This document shows positions 43,697-52,686 of a stretch of DNA of 64,000 bases, piece by piece. How positions within the stretch are numbered: position 1 is the first letter of the stretch; each line of letters starts with the position of its first letter. Source of the DNA: Caulobacter sp. 73W (GTDB taxonomy: Bacteria > Pseudomonadota > Alphaproteobacteria > Caulobacterales > Caulobacteraceae); NCBI RefSeq assembly GCF_041021955.1, contig NZ_CP158375.1, positions 1,364,001 through 1,428,000 of the forward strand, given 5' to 3'. Both the position numbers and the translations under genes were made by a program. A model generated the notes under the pieces. It saw only the letters and a program-made list of their open reading frames with translations. It was not told where the DNA came from and made no database searches.

Positions 43697-44736
43697 GCCG
43701 GGTCGATGACGATTTGCTGGTGGTGGTGCCCTGCCTCAACGAGGCGGACCATCTGTCCGCCCTGCTATCGTGGCTCGTGGCGGAGACGGGCGACGAGGCC
43801 CTGATCGTGGTCGCCGACGGCGGCAGCCAGGACGACAGCCGCCGGATCGTCGAGCAGGCGGCCGTGCGATGGCCCAAGGTGCGGCTGCTGCCGAACCCCG
43901 CGAGGATACAGTCCGCCGGCGTGAACGCGGCGGCCGCCCGCCATGGCCAGGGGCGCAGCCGCCTGATCCGCATCGACGCCCATGCCGGCTACCCCGACGG
44001 CTTCATCCACGGACTGGTCGCGGCGGCCGATTCCGTCGGCGCGCAGTCGGTGACTGTGCCGATGCACACAAGAGGCGAAGGCTGTTTCCAGCGCGCGGCG
44101 GCGGCGGCTCAGAATTCCTTTCTCGGCGCGGGCGGCTCGGCGCATCGGCAGGGTTCGGCCAGCGGCTGGGTGGATCATGGGCACCACGCGCTGATGGATC
44201 TCGCCGCCTTTCGCCGAGCCGGCGGCTATGACGAGGGGTTCAGCCACAACGAGGACGCCGAACTGGATCTGCGCCTGGTTCAGGGCGGCGCGCGAATATG
44301 GCTGGCCGGCGACCTGGCGATCGACTATCGCCCCCGCAGCCGGCCAGGCGCGCTGTTCGCGCAGTACCGCAACTATGGCCGCGGCCGGGCGATGACGGCG
44401 GCCCGGCACCAGGTGCGGCTGAAGCTTCGCCAGAAAGCCCCGCTGCTGGTGGCGCCCAGCGTGGCGGCGGCGATCATCGCCCCCGCCCTGTGGCCGGTCG
44501 CGCCTGTCGCGGCGGCCCTGCTGGCGCTCCCCGCCCTCGCCTGGGCCGGGCTTTGCCTCGGGCTGGGCCTGCTTGTCGGCGCCAAGGCCGGCAAGCGTTG
44601 CGCCCTGTTGTCGGGCGTGGCGGCCATGATCATGCACCTGGGATGGTCGATCGGGTTCTGGGGCGAGCGGCTGTCGGCGACCCTGCAGCCGCCAAGATTG
44701 CCCCTGTCTCCCGAAGCCGAGGCGGCGGGCGCCTGA
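43693..44736 (+). CDS. ExoA-like family 2 glycosyltransferase with membrane C-terminus
   Basis: A 347-residue protein. The GT2 domain (about 8-240) has VVVPCLNEADHLSALLSWL, VADGGSQDDS, RIDAHAGYPDGFI and the acceptor motif FSHNEDAELDLRL. The C-terminus has hydrophobic helices (LVAPSVAAAIIAPALWPVA and onwards to about 325), as in ExoA, the succinoglycan beta-1,3-glucosyltransferase. A role in adding an early glucose-like residue is an inference by similarity. Confidence 0.83.
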   Translation: MSRVDDDLLVVVPCLNEADHLSALLSWLVAETGDEALIVVADGGSQDDSRRIVEQAAVRWPKVRLLPNPARIQSAGVNAAAARHGQGRSRLIRIDAHAGYPDGFIHGLVAAADSVGAQSVTVPMHTRGEGCFQRAAAAAQNSFLGAGGSAHRQGSASGWVDHGHHALMDLAAFRRAGGYDEGFSHNEDAELDLRLVQGGARIWLAGDLAIDYRPRSRPGALFAQYRNYGRGRAMTAARHQVRLKLRQKAPLLVAPSVAAAIIAPALWPVAPVAAALLALPALAWAGLCLGLGLLVGAKAGKRCALLSGVAAMIMHLGWSIGFWGERLSATLQPPRLPLSPEAEAAGA

Positions 44737-44836
44737 GCGAAAAAGGGAGCGCCGGGCCGCAGAAGCCTTGATCACAGCGCCGCTTGGCGACATCAGGGGA
44801 AGCCCTGCCGGCTCGCCCGGCCCAATCACGGACGAG

Positions 44837-45829
44837 ATGATGAGCACCGGTCTTGAGGCCTATCTTAGCAGCCAAGGCGCCAGCCAGAGCCTGAGCGAGC
44901 TGATCGAGGCCACGGCCAAGTCCTGCGTCTCCATCGCCGATCTCGTGCGGTTCGGCGCGGCCGGCGATCTGGCCTCGGCGTCCGGCGCCGAGAACGTCCA
45001 GGGCGAGGTGCAGAAGAAGCTCGACATCCTGGCCAACGACATCCTGCTGCGCGACTGCGCCGAGGCTTCGGGTCTCAAGGCCATGGCCTCCGAAGAGATG
45101 GACGATGTGGTGCCGGTGCGCGACCTGGGCGGCGAAGGCTGGCTGCTGCTGTTCGATCCGCTGGACGGCTCCAGCAACATCGACGTCAACGTGTCGATCG
45201 GCACGATCTTCTCGATTCTGCCGGCTCCGAACGGCGAAGCTCGCCCCGCGACGGAAGCCGACTTCCTGCAGACCGGACGCGCCCAGGCGGCGGCCGGCTA
45301 TGTGGTCTATGGTCCGCAGACCACCCTGGTGCTGACCATCAAGGACGCCCCCGCCGTCTTCACCCTGGCGGCCGACGGAACCTGGACGCCCGCGGAGGCG
45401 ACCATGTCGATCCCGGCCCAGGCCAAGGAATTCGCCATCAACGCCTCCAACCTGCGCCACTGGTCCGCGCCGATGCGCGCGCATGTCGAAGGCTGGATCG
45501 CCGGCGCCGACGGCCCGCGCGGGCGTGACTTCAACATGCGCTGGATCGCCTCGATGGTGGCCGACGTGCACCGCGTCCTGACCCGCGGCGGCGTGTTCCT
45601 CTACCCTTGGGACAAGCGCATGGGCGACAAGGCGGGCAAGCTGCGCCTGCTCTATGAAGCCAATCCCATGAGCCTGCTGGTGGAGCGCGCGGGCGGCGCA
45701 TCGTTCGATGGCGAAGGCTCGATCCTCGACACCAAGGTCACCAGCCTGCACCAGCGCGTGCCGGTGATGATGGGAGCCCGTGACGAGATCACCGCCCTGG
45801 CCGAGGCCGGCGTCGGCGCCAAGACCTGA
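44837..45829 (+). CDS. fbp: Class 1 fructose-1,6-bisphosphatase
   Basis: A 330-residue gluconeogenic enzyme that converts fructose-1,6-bisphosphate to fructose-6-phosphate. The metal and substrate motif LFDPLDGSSNIDVNVSIG is unmistakable, with ASEEMDD before it and VHRVLTRGGVFLYPWD and LLYEANPMSLLVERAGG later. It can feed hexose phosphates into nucleotide-sugar synthesis. The ATG at 44837 (followed by a second ATG) gives the usual family length; a TTG at 44768 would add 23 residues without support. It lies 100 bp after the last glycosyltransferase and may have its own promoter. Confidence 0.92.
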   Translation: MMSTGLEAYLSSQGASQSLSELIEATAKSCVSIADLVRFGAAGDLASASGAENVQGEVQKKLDILANDILLRDCAEASGLKAMASEEMDDVVPVRDLGGEGWLLLFDPLDGSSNIDVNVSIGTIFSILPAPNGEARPATEADFLQTGRAQAAAGYVVYGPQTTLVLTIKDAPAVFTLAADGTWTPAEATMSIPAQAKEFAINASNLRHWSAPMRAHVEGWIAGADGPRGRDFNMRWIASMVADVHRVLTRGGVFLYPWDKRMGDKAGKLRLLYEANPMSLLVERAGGASFDGEGSILDTKVTSLHQRVPVMMGARDEITALAEAGVGAKT

Positions 45830-46025
45830 AAAGACCTCTCGACAGAAAGCTTGGCCTTAAAGCCGCCGCTTTACTGTGATGGAAACTTCATCAGATCACG
45901 AAGACTTGTGACGCATCACGTCCGCAGATCGCCCGCCAGGAGGGATGACTGTGGACGGCGGCGCAAAGCTGGTCTTTGCTTGAAGTGCGGTCGCCAGGCG
46001 ATCGCGGGGTTGTCGGGGATTGAGC

Positions 46026-46301
46026 ATGAAGCGCCGCGCACCTGCACGGTTCAGCTCCAGACGCTTGCTGGTGCTGATGACCATCACCCTTTCCAGCCTG
46101 CCGCTGGTGGCGGCGGCCGGCTCGCTCATCGCAGCGCCCTATCTCGGCGACGCCCAGTTCATCGTCGAGGTTCTGCTGCCCGCCGCCATGACCTTCGCGG
46201 CCGGCAACGCCATGGCCCTGATCATGATACGGCGCTGCGGGCGCAGACCCGTGTCCCGTCCGGCGTCGCGCGCCAGCCGTTCCCGCTCGCAAGCCGCCTG
46301 A
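46026..46301 (+). CDS. Small two-helix membrane protein
   Basis: A 91-residue protein of unknown function. A basic N-terminus (MKRRAPARFSSRR) precedes a membrane helix (LLVLMTITLSSLPLVAAAG), a short loop and a second helix (VEVLLPAAMTFAAGNAMAL), then a very basic Ser/Arg tail. A hairpin at 46319-46347 follows the stop. Confidence 0.55.
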   Translation: MKRRAPARFSSRRLLVLMTITLSSLPLVAAAGSLIAAPYLGDAQFIVEVLLPAAMTFAAGNAMALIMIRRCGRRPVSRPASRASRSRSQAA

Positions 46302-46318
46302 GGCGGCGACGCGATGCG

Positions 46319-46347
46319 GCCCTCGACCGTCCGTGACAGTCGAGGGC
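46319..46347 (+). terminator. Hairpin after the small membrane gene
   Basis: A perfect 9-bp stem, GCCCTCGAC (46319-46327) with GTCGAGGGC (46339-46347), and an 11-nt loop, 17 bp after the stop at 46301. No T-tract follows, so it may act with Rho or stabilise the mRNA end. Confidence 0.45.
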
Positions 46348-46536
46348 GCCGAATGCTCTGAAGTGCAAACTCGGCCCCGACCGGGATTTTCGTCCCAGCG
46401 GCGGGGTGCGCACCGCCCCAGCCTTGGCCCGCGCCGTGCGAAAGGCTTGCGCCCGACCGCATCCGCGCGACAGCCTATGGCCGCCCCAAGCCTGATGTCT
46501 GACGCCTTGAGGGTCCCGGCGCAAACGCCGCGTTAC

Positions 46537-47481
46537 TCATTTCGTGCGCGAGGCCGCTTCACGCTCCCACCGCGCCAGCACGCCCAGACGCTCCAGGCGA
46601 CCCAGCATGCGTCGCAGATCTGTGTCGTTGGTCTCCGCCAGGCGGAAGAGCTCCGGGGCCGCGGCGCGCTGCGGAACCGCGACATAGCCTTGACGGCGAC
46701 GCTGGCAGAAACCTGCATCCTCGAGAAGCTGCAGGTGCCGGCGGATGGTCTCACGACTGAGCGGCAGCCCGTCGACCAGGCTCACGATCCGGCGCGGCGT
46801 TGCATACTGAAGCGGGTCCGCCATCCAGGCCGGCAGATCCGCGGCGTCCAGATCGGCGATATTCTCGAGAACCAGCTCGAGGAGGACGAGACTGGTCAGG
46901 ACGTTGCCGGTCAGAGCCACCAGGGCCGGGCAGATGCGCAGAGCGTATTCCGACACTACCCGATTGGCGGCCCGTATGAGCGGATCGTCCGCCTCTTCAT
47001 GCGCGGCCAGGGGGGCTTCGACGATTCCCGCGGCGCGCAGGCTTAGGAAGAACTGGCGCGTTCGCTCGTAACGCGCCTCCTGCAGCGCGCCATATTCGGG
47101 CGAGGTGACCGCGCTGTTGGGAATGATCACGCCGTTGGGGGTTGAGATGCACAGCCCGCGCGCGGTCAGGGCGACGAAGCGACGACGCACGGTCTCGAAC
47201 GGAAGCCCCAGGGACTGGGCGACGGAGTTGATGCTTACCGGCCGGCGCAGGTCGTCGGGCGCGGACTTGTCCAGCCGGCCGTAGAGGACGGCGAGTTCCG
47301 CATCACGATCGACCGGCGCCATGTTGGCGTCGAGGGCGGTGGTGAAGGCCAACGCCTCGACTAGATCGCTTCGATCGGCCGTGATGCGCACGAGGTCGCG
47401 CACATAGCCGAGACTCGCCAGGGCGGTCTTGAGGAACGGCGAATGGAAATCGACCGCCGAAAGCGAAACTTGGTCGAGCAT
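46537..47481 (-). CDS. Regulator-like protein with two helix-turn-helix segments
   Basis: A 314-residue protein that I cannot place in a named family. Two winged-helix-like segments stand out: INSVAQSLGLPFETVRRRFV (about 84-103) and TPRRIVSLVDGLPLSRETIR (about 228-247), the second followed by a wing (RRRQGYVAVPQ). The stretch between them is helical and includes ALTGNVLTSLVLLELVLENI. The placement beside a priming transferase suggests control of polysaccharide genes. ATG at 47481 is preferred over a TTG at 47487. The tail is basic. Confidence 0.65.
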   Translation of the reverse strand: MLDQVSLSAVDFHSPFLKTALASLGYVRDLVRITADRSDLVEALAFTTALDANMAPVDRDAELAVLYGRLDKSAPDDLRRPVSINSVAQSLGLPFETVRRRFVALTARGLCISTPNGVIIPNSAVTSPEYGALQEARYERTRQFFLSLRAAGIVEAPLAAHEEADDPLIRAANRVVSEYALRICPALVALTGNVLTSLVLLELVLENIADLDAADLPAWMADPLQYATPRRIVSLVDGLPLSRETIRRHLQLLEDAGFCQRRRQGYVAVPQRAAAPELFRLAETNDTDLRRMLGRLERLGVLARWEREAASRTK

Positions 47482-47536
47482 GAGCAAGAATAGCGTTGCG
47501 CGTCTTTGCTTGGCAAACGCGGGAACTTGAGGAGTT

Positions 47537-48178
47537 CTAGTAAGCGGTCTTCTGGAAGAGGACGACGAGTGCGGTCTTGAAGAGGATCTTCAGGTCCAGG
47601 GCGACCGACCAGTTCTCGATGTAGGCCACGTCCATCCGCACGCGCTCGGCCATTAGGTTGTCGCAGGACTCGCCGCGCAGGCCGCTGACCTGGGCCAGAC
47701 CCGTGAGGCCCGGGCGGACCATGTAGCGGGCGTCGTAGTCGGCCACCTGGCCGCGGCACAGGACGTCGTGGGCGACGGCGTGCGGACGCGGACCGATCAG
47801 GGACATCTCGCCTTTGAGCACATTGATGAGCTGCGGCAGCTCGTCGATGCTGGAGCGGCGCAAGAAGCGGCCGATGGCGGTGATGCGGTCATCGTCGCGG
47901 GTGGCCTGCTTGAAGGCGCCCTCCTCAGCGACCCGCATGGAGCGGAACTTCAGGATCAGGAAGGCCTTGCCGTTCAGGCCGGTGCGGCGTTGGCGGAAGA
48001 AGATCGGGCCCTTGGAGGACAGCGCCACGCCCAGCGCGGCCGGGATCGTGATGGGCAGGGTGAAGATCAACATGCCGAGCGCCACGACCACGTCGATGGC
48101 GCGCTTCACCAGACTGGTGACCGCCGCCGGCGCGCGCTCGGCCGCCAGCATCTCCTCGGCTGTGTCGATATTGAACAT
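47537..48178 (-). CDS. Second polyprenyl-phosphate sugar transferase
   Basis: A 213-residue priming glycosyl-phosphotransferase. One membrane helix (VVVALGMLIFTLPITIPAAL) precedes the conserved domain: FFRQRRTGLNGKAFLILKFR, RRSSIDELPQLINVLKGEMS, LIGPRPHAV and VRPGLTGLAQVSG. It is the second such enzyme in the locus and differs clearly from the one at 25801. It ends 55 bp upstream of the regulator gene's start on the same strand. PssY/PssZ-type priming enzymes of Caulobacter holdfast synthesis have this architecture, but no holdfast genes are seen here. Confidence 0.88.
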   Translation of the reverse strand: MFNIDTAEEMLAAERAPAAVTSLVKRAIDVVVALGMLIFTLPITIPAALGVALSSKGPIFFRQRRTGLNGKAFLILKFRSMRVAEEGAFKQATRDDDRITAIGRFLRRSSIDELPQLINVLKGEMSLIGPRPHAVAHDVLCRGQVADYDARYMVRPGLTGLAQVSGLRGESCDNLMAERVRMDVAYIENWSVALDLKILFKTALVVLFQKTAY

Positions 48179-48426
48179 CCCACCACCCCATGTCCCTGTT
48201 CACGGGGGAGCGTGGCAAGGACCAGGCCAATTTAGAAACGTAGTTACTAATTGGCAAAGGGATTCGGTGAACAGCGGCATTTCGCTTACCCAAACGCTGC
48301 GCTTTGGGGCGCCGTTTGACTATTCAGCGACATTCGCACCTCGTTCGCGCTGAAAATTCGTCGGCTAGTCGACAATAATTCATTGGAGCAACATGCCCCT
48401 TCCGGCGCCATATTGAGATAACGCCG

Positions 48427-50433
48427 TTACTCGACGCGCCAATCTGAGCTGTATCGCCGATCGACTGAAAGCTGGGCCAACTTGGGGCCGAGCAGACGCT
48501 CCGCCCCCTCCACCGTAAAATGGTTGTGGTCCCTCAGGAGGACAGCCTCACCCAGGACTGTCTCACAACGGGCGCCCTCGCACAGCTCATCCCACAAGGG
48601 GACCCAGCGCGTGCGGTGCATGCCGGCGGTGATGTCCGCCAGGATGGCGTCGGTTTTCTGCGCTTCCTCGGCGTTGATGGCGTCTGCGGTTCGACAGCCC
48701 GCCTCGTCTCGTCCGGCCAGGCGCGCCCGCGACAGGCACTGCGCGGGCCAGAAGTCGAAGGCCGGGGTGGACCCCAGAACGACCAGTTCGACATCCGGGC
48801 CAAGCGTGTCGCGCATGCGCGTCAGGCTCTGGCGGGCGACCGTCCCGAAGTCTCGGCCCTCATCCGCCGCCGCGCCCTTGCGCATGATCCACCAGCCGGC
48901 GAGGACGACGGTCTTCAGGTGAGGGTTGGCCGCCGCCTGCCCGAGCACCGCCTCATTGAATGCGGCGCAGTCTGCGCTCATCACGCCCACGCGCGCATCG
49001 ACGGCGCCGCCGGTAAGGATCGGACGGCAGGAGCTCTTGCTGGCCTGGCGCGCCGACAGACCGGCCTTGTCGGCATAGGCGTAGACCGCCGGGGCGAAGT
49101 GGTCGGCGTGACTGTCGCCCCAAAGCAGGATGGCGGCGGAGCTGTCGCCGGACGTGCAGGCCCCGGCATGGGCGGGCGCGCCGCTGGCGCTGTCCACATG
49201 GCACCGGGAGCGGCGAGGATTGATGCTGCGCTCCGCCGCTTCGGCCTGCGCCACGCCCGGGGACGCCCGCCGCTTCAGGCCGTCGGTCAGGGCCATCGAG
49301 GCGCCGGCGCCCGCCAGGACCGCGAGGCCGGCCGCCGCGCCGCCCAGCACCTTCAGGTCCGGCCGCGACAACCGCACATGGGTCCTGAACGGCCCTTCGA
49401 CGAAGCGCCACGACAGCCACGCCAGGCCGAAGGCCAGAGCGACGGCCGCCGCCGCCTCCAGCGGTTCGAAGGCCCGATTCAGCGCTACCCGGCCCAGCAC
49501 CAGCACAGGCCAGTGCCACAGATAGAGCGAGTAGGAGATGAGGCCGATACCGACCATGGGCTTGGCCGACATCAGCCGCGTGACGACGCCGGCGTCGCGG
49601 CCGCAATGAATCAGCAGAGCCGCGCCTAGACACGGCGGAACCGCCGCCAGGCCCGGGAACCGCGTGGTCGCCGTATAGGCCAGCATCGGCCAGACGATCA
49701 GGACGAGCCCCGCCGTCGCCAGGATAACGCGCCACCGCCGCGACGTGATCTGTGGCGCCAGGCCCAGGGCCAGCCCCGCGCCCAGCAGCAGCTCCCACGC
49801 CCTAAAGGGGGCTAGATAGAAGGCGGCCTCGCCATTGCGCCCGACCATCCAGACACACGCCGCGAGGGAGAGAACAGCTAGGCCCACGACCACTGCACGC
49901 AACTGGAGCGGGCTTGCCCGACGTACCAGCAGGGCGAGGAGGATCGGCCAGACGATGTAGAACTGCTCCTCCACCGACAGCGACCAGGTGTGGAGCAGGG
50001 GCATGTCCTCGGCCGCCCGCCCGAAGTAGCCGCCTTCGTTGAAGAAGAAGATGTTGGATGCAAAGAGCGCCACCCAGACGGCGCTCTTGCCCAGCGACTC
50101 CAGCTCCCCGGGCGGCAGCAGGACCAATGACGCCAGGAACGTCGCCGTCAGGCAGGCCAGCAGCGCCGGCACGATGCGCCGGGCGCGGCGCTCGTAGAAG
50201 CCGGCCAGGGTGTAGCGCCCCTTGTCCAGATCGGCGCGCAGGATGCTGGTGATCAGGAAGCCCGAGATGACGAAGAACACATCGACGCCGACATAGCCGC
50301 CCGACAGCGGCGCGAAGCCGGCATGGAAAAGCACCACCGGCACGACGGCCACGGCGCGAAGGCCGTCTATCTCCGGCCGATAGCCGCCGGGCGCGGCGGC
50401 TGCGGCGGACTTGCCCTTGGCGTCATCATGCAT
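48427..50433 (-). CDS. OafA-like acyltransferase with C-terminal SGNH domain
   Basis: A 668-residue membrane enzyme. Residues about 15-370 form the acyltransferase-3 domain (GYRPEIDGLRAVAVVPVVLF, YVGVDVFFVISGFLI, GRAAEDMPLLHTWSLSVEEQ). Residues about 430-665 are an SGNH hydrolase-like domain (LLWGDSHADHF for the Ser motif, RDHNHFTVEGA for the Asp-His motif). This fusion O-acetylates surface polysaccharides. It is a single gene, 248 bp from the sugar transferase. Confidence 0.9.
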   Translation of the reverse strand: MHDDAKGKSAAAAAPGGYRPEIDGLRAVAVVPVVLFHAGFAPLSGGYVGVDVFFVISGFLITSILRADLDKGRYTLAGFYERRARRIVPALLACLTATFLASLVLLPPGELESLGKSAVWVALFASNIFFFNEGGYFGRAAEDMPLLHTWSLSVEEQFYIVWPILLALLVRRASPLQLRAVVVGLAVLSLAACVWMVGRNGEAAFYLAPFRAWELLLGAGLALGLAPQITSRRWRVILATAGLVLIVWPMLAYTATTRFPGLAAVPPCLGAALLIHCGRDAGVVTRLMSAKPMVGIGLISYSLYLWHWPVLVLGRVALNRAFEPLEAAAAVALAFGLAWLSWRFVEGPFRTHVRLSRPDLKVLGGAAAGLAVLAGAGASMALTDGLKRRASPGVAQAEAAERSINPRRSRCHVDSASGAPAHAGACTSGDSSAAILLWGDSHADHFAPAVYAYADKAGLSARQASKSSCRPILTGGAVDARVGVMSADCAAFNEAVLGQAAANPHLKTVVLAGWWIMRKGAAADEGRDFGTVARQSLTRMRDTLGPDVELVVLGSTPAFDFWPAQCLSRARLAGRDEAGCRTADAINAEEAQKTDAILADITAGMHRTRWVPLWDELCEGARCETVLGEAVLLRDHNHFTVEGAERLLGPKLAQLSVDRRYSSDWRVE

Positions 50434-50591
50434 TGGCGCCTCGTCGACTGCTTGCTGCAGCGCAAACTAGCCCCGCAGCGCGTGGCGAAAAGACGGCGAG
50501 GCGTGGGTGATACTTGGATTAGTCGAGGGTCTCCCAGCCTGCTCGAGCCGAAGACACATCGCAGCAAGCCGCGCCGGATCGCCTTGCAATC

Positions 50592-50610
50592 TGTAGCGCG
50601 ATGCGCTACA
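50592..50610. promoter_or_regulatory. HigBA operator
   Basis: TGTAGCGC-gat-GCGCTACA is a perfect 8-bp inverted repeat ending 26 bp before the higB ATG. The position is typical of the site where an antitoxin represses its own operon. Confidence 0.7.
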
Positions 50611-50636
50611 TCTAGGTCGCAGATCAGGGCGCGTTG

Positions 50637-50918
50637 ATGATACGCAGTTGGAAAAGCCAGGCGGCCAAGGCGGCCTTCGAAGGGCGCGTTCCAAAAGGGT
50701 TTCCTTCGGACCTCGTCAAGAAGACCCGTCGCCTCCTTGCGCAGCTGAATGCGGTGACCGTCGTCGAACAATTGCGGCATCCGCCCGGCGACAGGTTGCA
50801 TACCCTCAGCGGCGACTTGGCCGGCCAATGGTCGCTGAGCGTCAACGACCAGTTTCGCATCGTCTTTGTGTGGGGTTCCGAAGGACCCGAGGACGTTTGG
50901 TTTGGAGACTACCGCTAG
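50637..50918 (+). CDS. higB: HigB-type toxin of a type II toxin-antitoxin system
   Basis: A 93-residue RelE/ParE-superfamily protein. It has the HigB pattern: KAAFEGRVPKGFP near the N-terminus, KKTRRLLAQLNAV, then PPGDRLHTLSGDLAGQWSLS and DQFRIVFVWG, ending VWFGDYR. HigB toxins cleave mRNA on the ribosome. The order toxin-then-antitoxin is normal for HigBA. ATG at 50637 chosen; the TTG one codon earlier is less likely. Confidence 0.87.
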   Translation: MIRSWKSQAAKAAFEGRVPKGFPSDLVKKTRRLLAQLNAVTVVEQLRHPPGDRLHTLSGDLAGQWSLSVNDQFRIVFVWGSEGPEDVWFGDYR

Positions 50919-50952
50919 CGCTAGCCTCCGCCGCGCTGAATGGAGAATGGTG

Positions 50953-51264
50953 ATGGCCACGTTCGATAACGATTTTATCTCGCCCCTGCCGCATCCTGGC
51001 GAAATCCTGCGTGAGGACTTCATGGAACCGCTGGGAATGTCGGCCGGCGCACTCGCGAAGGCCATGGGCCTGAAGGACCGCACGCGCATCGAACGTCTTA
51101 CCCGCGAGACCCAGCCTGTCACGCCGGATACAGCGCTTCGCCTTGAGCGTGTCTTTCGGATGGACGCCCAATTCTGGATGAACCTTCAGGCGCAGCACGA
51201 TCTTTCCAAGGCGCTGATCGAGAAGCGGGACGAGATCGGAGCGATCGAAGCTCTCGTGGCCTAG
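50953..51264 (+). CDS. higA: HigA-type antitoxin
   Basis: A 103-residue protein with an XRE-family helix-turn-helix of HigA type: PHPGEILREDFMEPLGMSA at the N-terminus, then LAKAMGLKDRTRIERL and PVTPDTALRLERVF, ending in a helix that would wrap the toxin. GGAG lies 7 nt before the ATG at 50953; ATG 50947 is an alternative. It neutralises HigB and likely represses the operon through the palindrome at 50592. GCTAGCGCTAGC spans the higB stop. Confidence 0.88.
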   Translation: MATFDNDFISPLPHPGEILREDFMEPLGMSAGALAKAMGLKDRTRIERLTRETQPVTPDTALRLERVFRMDAQFWMNLQAQHDLSKALIEKRDEIGAIEALVA

Positions 51265-51466
51265 CGTCTGCTCGGCCGCAACTCCGGACAGTTGCAGCGG
51301 CATTTCAGTGCACCGGGATGGGATGGGCCCATAGCGGACCGGGGTCCACATCTTGCGATAAGCTTAAGCTCAACAGGCGGCGTTCTTCATTACTTAAGCA
51401 TGTCCGCCGACGGTTTGTTTAGGCCCGCGCACTAGAAGACGGGCTGTTCCAGAAGGGAGCCGTCCG

Positions 51467-51715
51467 GTGAAGCATAAGCGTAAAGTTGATCAAGGCATCG
51501 ACGATGTTGTCGACGCGGCCGCTCCTCGTCTGCACCTGGCCACCGGCCTGGAAGCCAGCACGAGCAGCCCGGCGCGCCAGATGCAGTCGGACCTGGATCG
51601 CGCCTTCTCCGACGAGGCCAAGTGGCCGCCGCGCATGACCCTCAGCTTCATCCTCGCCACCTGCGGCGCGTTCTGGGCCGTGGTGTTTCTGGCGCTGAAG
51701 GTTCTGTTCGGCTGA
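51467..51715 (+). CDS. Small membrane protein with GTG start
   Basis: An 82-residue protein: a charged soluble part of about 55 residues (GIDDVVDAAAPRLHLATGLE) and one C-terminal membrane helix (LSFILATCGAFWAVVFLALK). The GTG start has AGAAGGGAG 7 nt upstream. Function unknown; convergent with vanB. Confidence 0.65.
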   Translation: MKHKRKVDQGIDDVVDAAAPRLHLATGLEASTSSPARQMQSDLDRAFSDEAKWPPRMTLSFILATCGAFWAVVFLALKVLFG

Positions 51716-51744
51716 CGTCGCCCGAGCGGTTGGTCGCTCGGAAA

Positions 51745-52686
51745 TCAAAGATCCAGAACGAGCTCCTCGCACAGCGCACGGGAGCAACAGGGCGTGAAGC
51801 CGCGATTGGCGGCGCGCTCCTCCGGCGTCTGGAACGCATCGCGATGATCAGGAGCCCCCTCGATCACGCCGGTCAGGCAGGTCCCGCAGACCCCCTCCCC
51901 GCAGGACGTCGGCACGAAGACGCCCGCCGCCTCCAGGGCCTCCGCGGCGGTCTGGTTGGCGGCCACCTCGACCACTCGGCCATCGCTGGCGATGACGATC
52001 CGGAAGGGCCGGTCTTCTCCAGCGGACGCCGCGATCCCCGCGAAACGCTCCATGTGAAGACGTTCGCGGGGTATGCCTGAGCGCAGCCCCGCATCGATCA
52101 CCGCATCAATGAAGCCGGCTGGTCCACAGACATAGAGGTGGCGCTCGCCGCTCGCGGCCCGGACGACCGTTTCCAGTTCGCTCCGAGGCTTGCCCAAATG
52201 CAGCCGGCAATGCTCGCCCAGGGAGCCTTGCTGGATCTCGTCGACAAAGGCGGCTCGGTCACGAGAGCGGGCGAAGTAGTGCAGCTCGAAGTCCTGACCC
52301 AGGGCCTTCAGCCGATAAGCCATGGCGAGGATCGGCGTGATGCCGATGCCGCCCGCCAACAGCACCGCTCCCGCGCCATGCTCCACCAGCTCGAAGTGGT
52401 TGCGCGGCGCGGAGATGCGCACGGTTTCGCCGATGCTCAGACGCTCATGCGCCGCAGCCGATCCGCCGCGAGACGCCGCGTCGCGCAGGACCGCGAGGCG
52501 ATAGCGATGCCGCTCGCCCGGGTCGTTGCAGATCGAGTACTGGCGGGTCACGCCGCCCGGCAGTTCGATATCCACATGGGCGCCGGCGCTGAACGCCGGC
52601 AACGGCTCGTCCGCCGCCGGGACCAGATCGATCCGCAGGACGTCCCGGGCGCAGGGTTCCAGCGCCGCCACGCGCACGGTGATCAT
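51745..52686 (-). CDS. vanB: Vanillate O-demethylase reductase subunit
   Basis: A 313-residue ferredoxin-NAD(P)H reductase of the phthalate-dioxygenase-reductase family. Flavin domain about 1-100 (TRQYSICND), NAD domain about 105-220 (LLAGGIGITPILAMAYRL, LYVCGPAGFIDAV), plant-type [2Fe-2S] domain at the C-terminus with Cys262, Cys267, Cys270 and Cys300. It carries electrons from NAD(P)H to VanA. The start overlaps the vanA stop by 4 bp, so the order is vanA-vanB. Confidence 0.92.
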   Translation of the reverse strand: MITVRVAALEPCARDVLRIDLVPAADEPLPAFSAGAHVDIELPGGVTRQYSICNDPGERHRYRLAVLRDAASRGGSAAAHERLSIGETVRISAPRNHFELVEHGAGAVLLAGGIGITPILAMAYRLKALGQDFELHYFARSRDRAAFVDEIQQGSLGEHCRLHLGKPRSELETVVRAASGERHLYVCGPAGFIDAVIDAGLRSGIPRERLHMERFAGIAASAGEDRPFRIVIASDGRVVEVAANQTAAEALEAAGVFVPTSCGEGVCGTCLTGVIEGAPDHRDAFQTPEERAANRGFTPCCSRALCEELVLDL

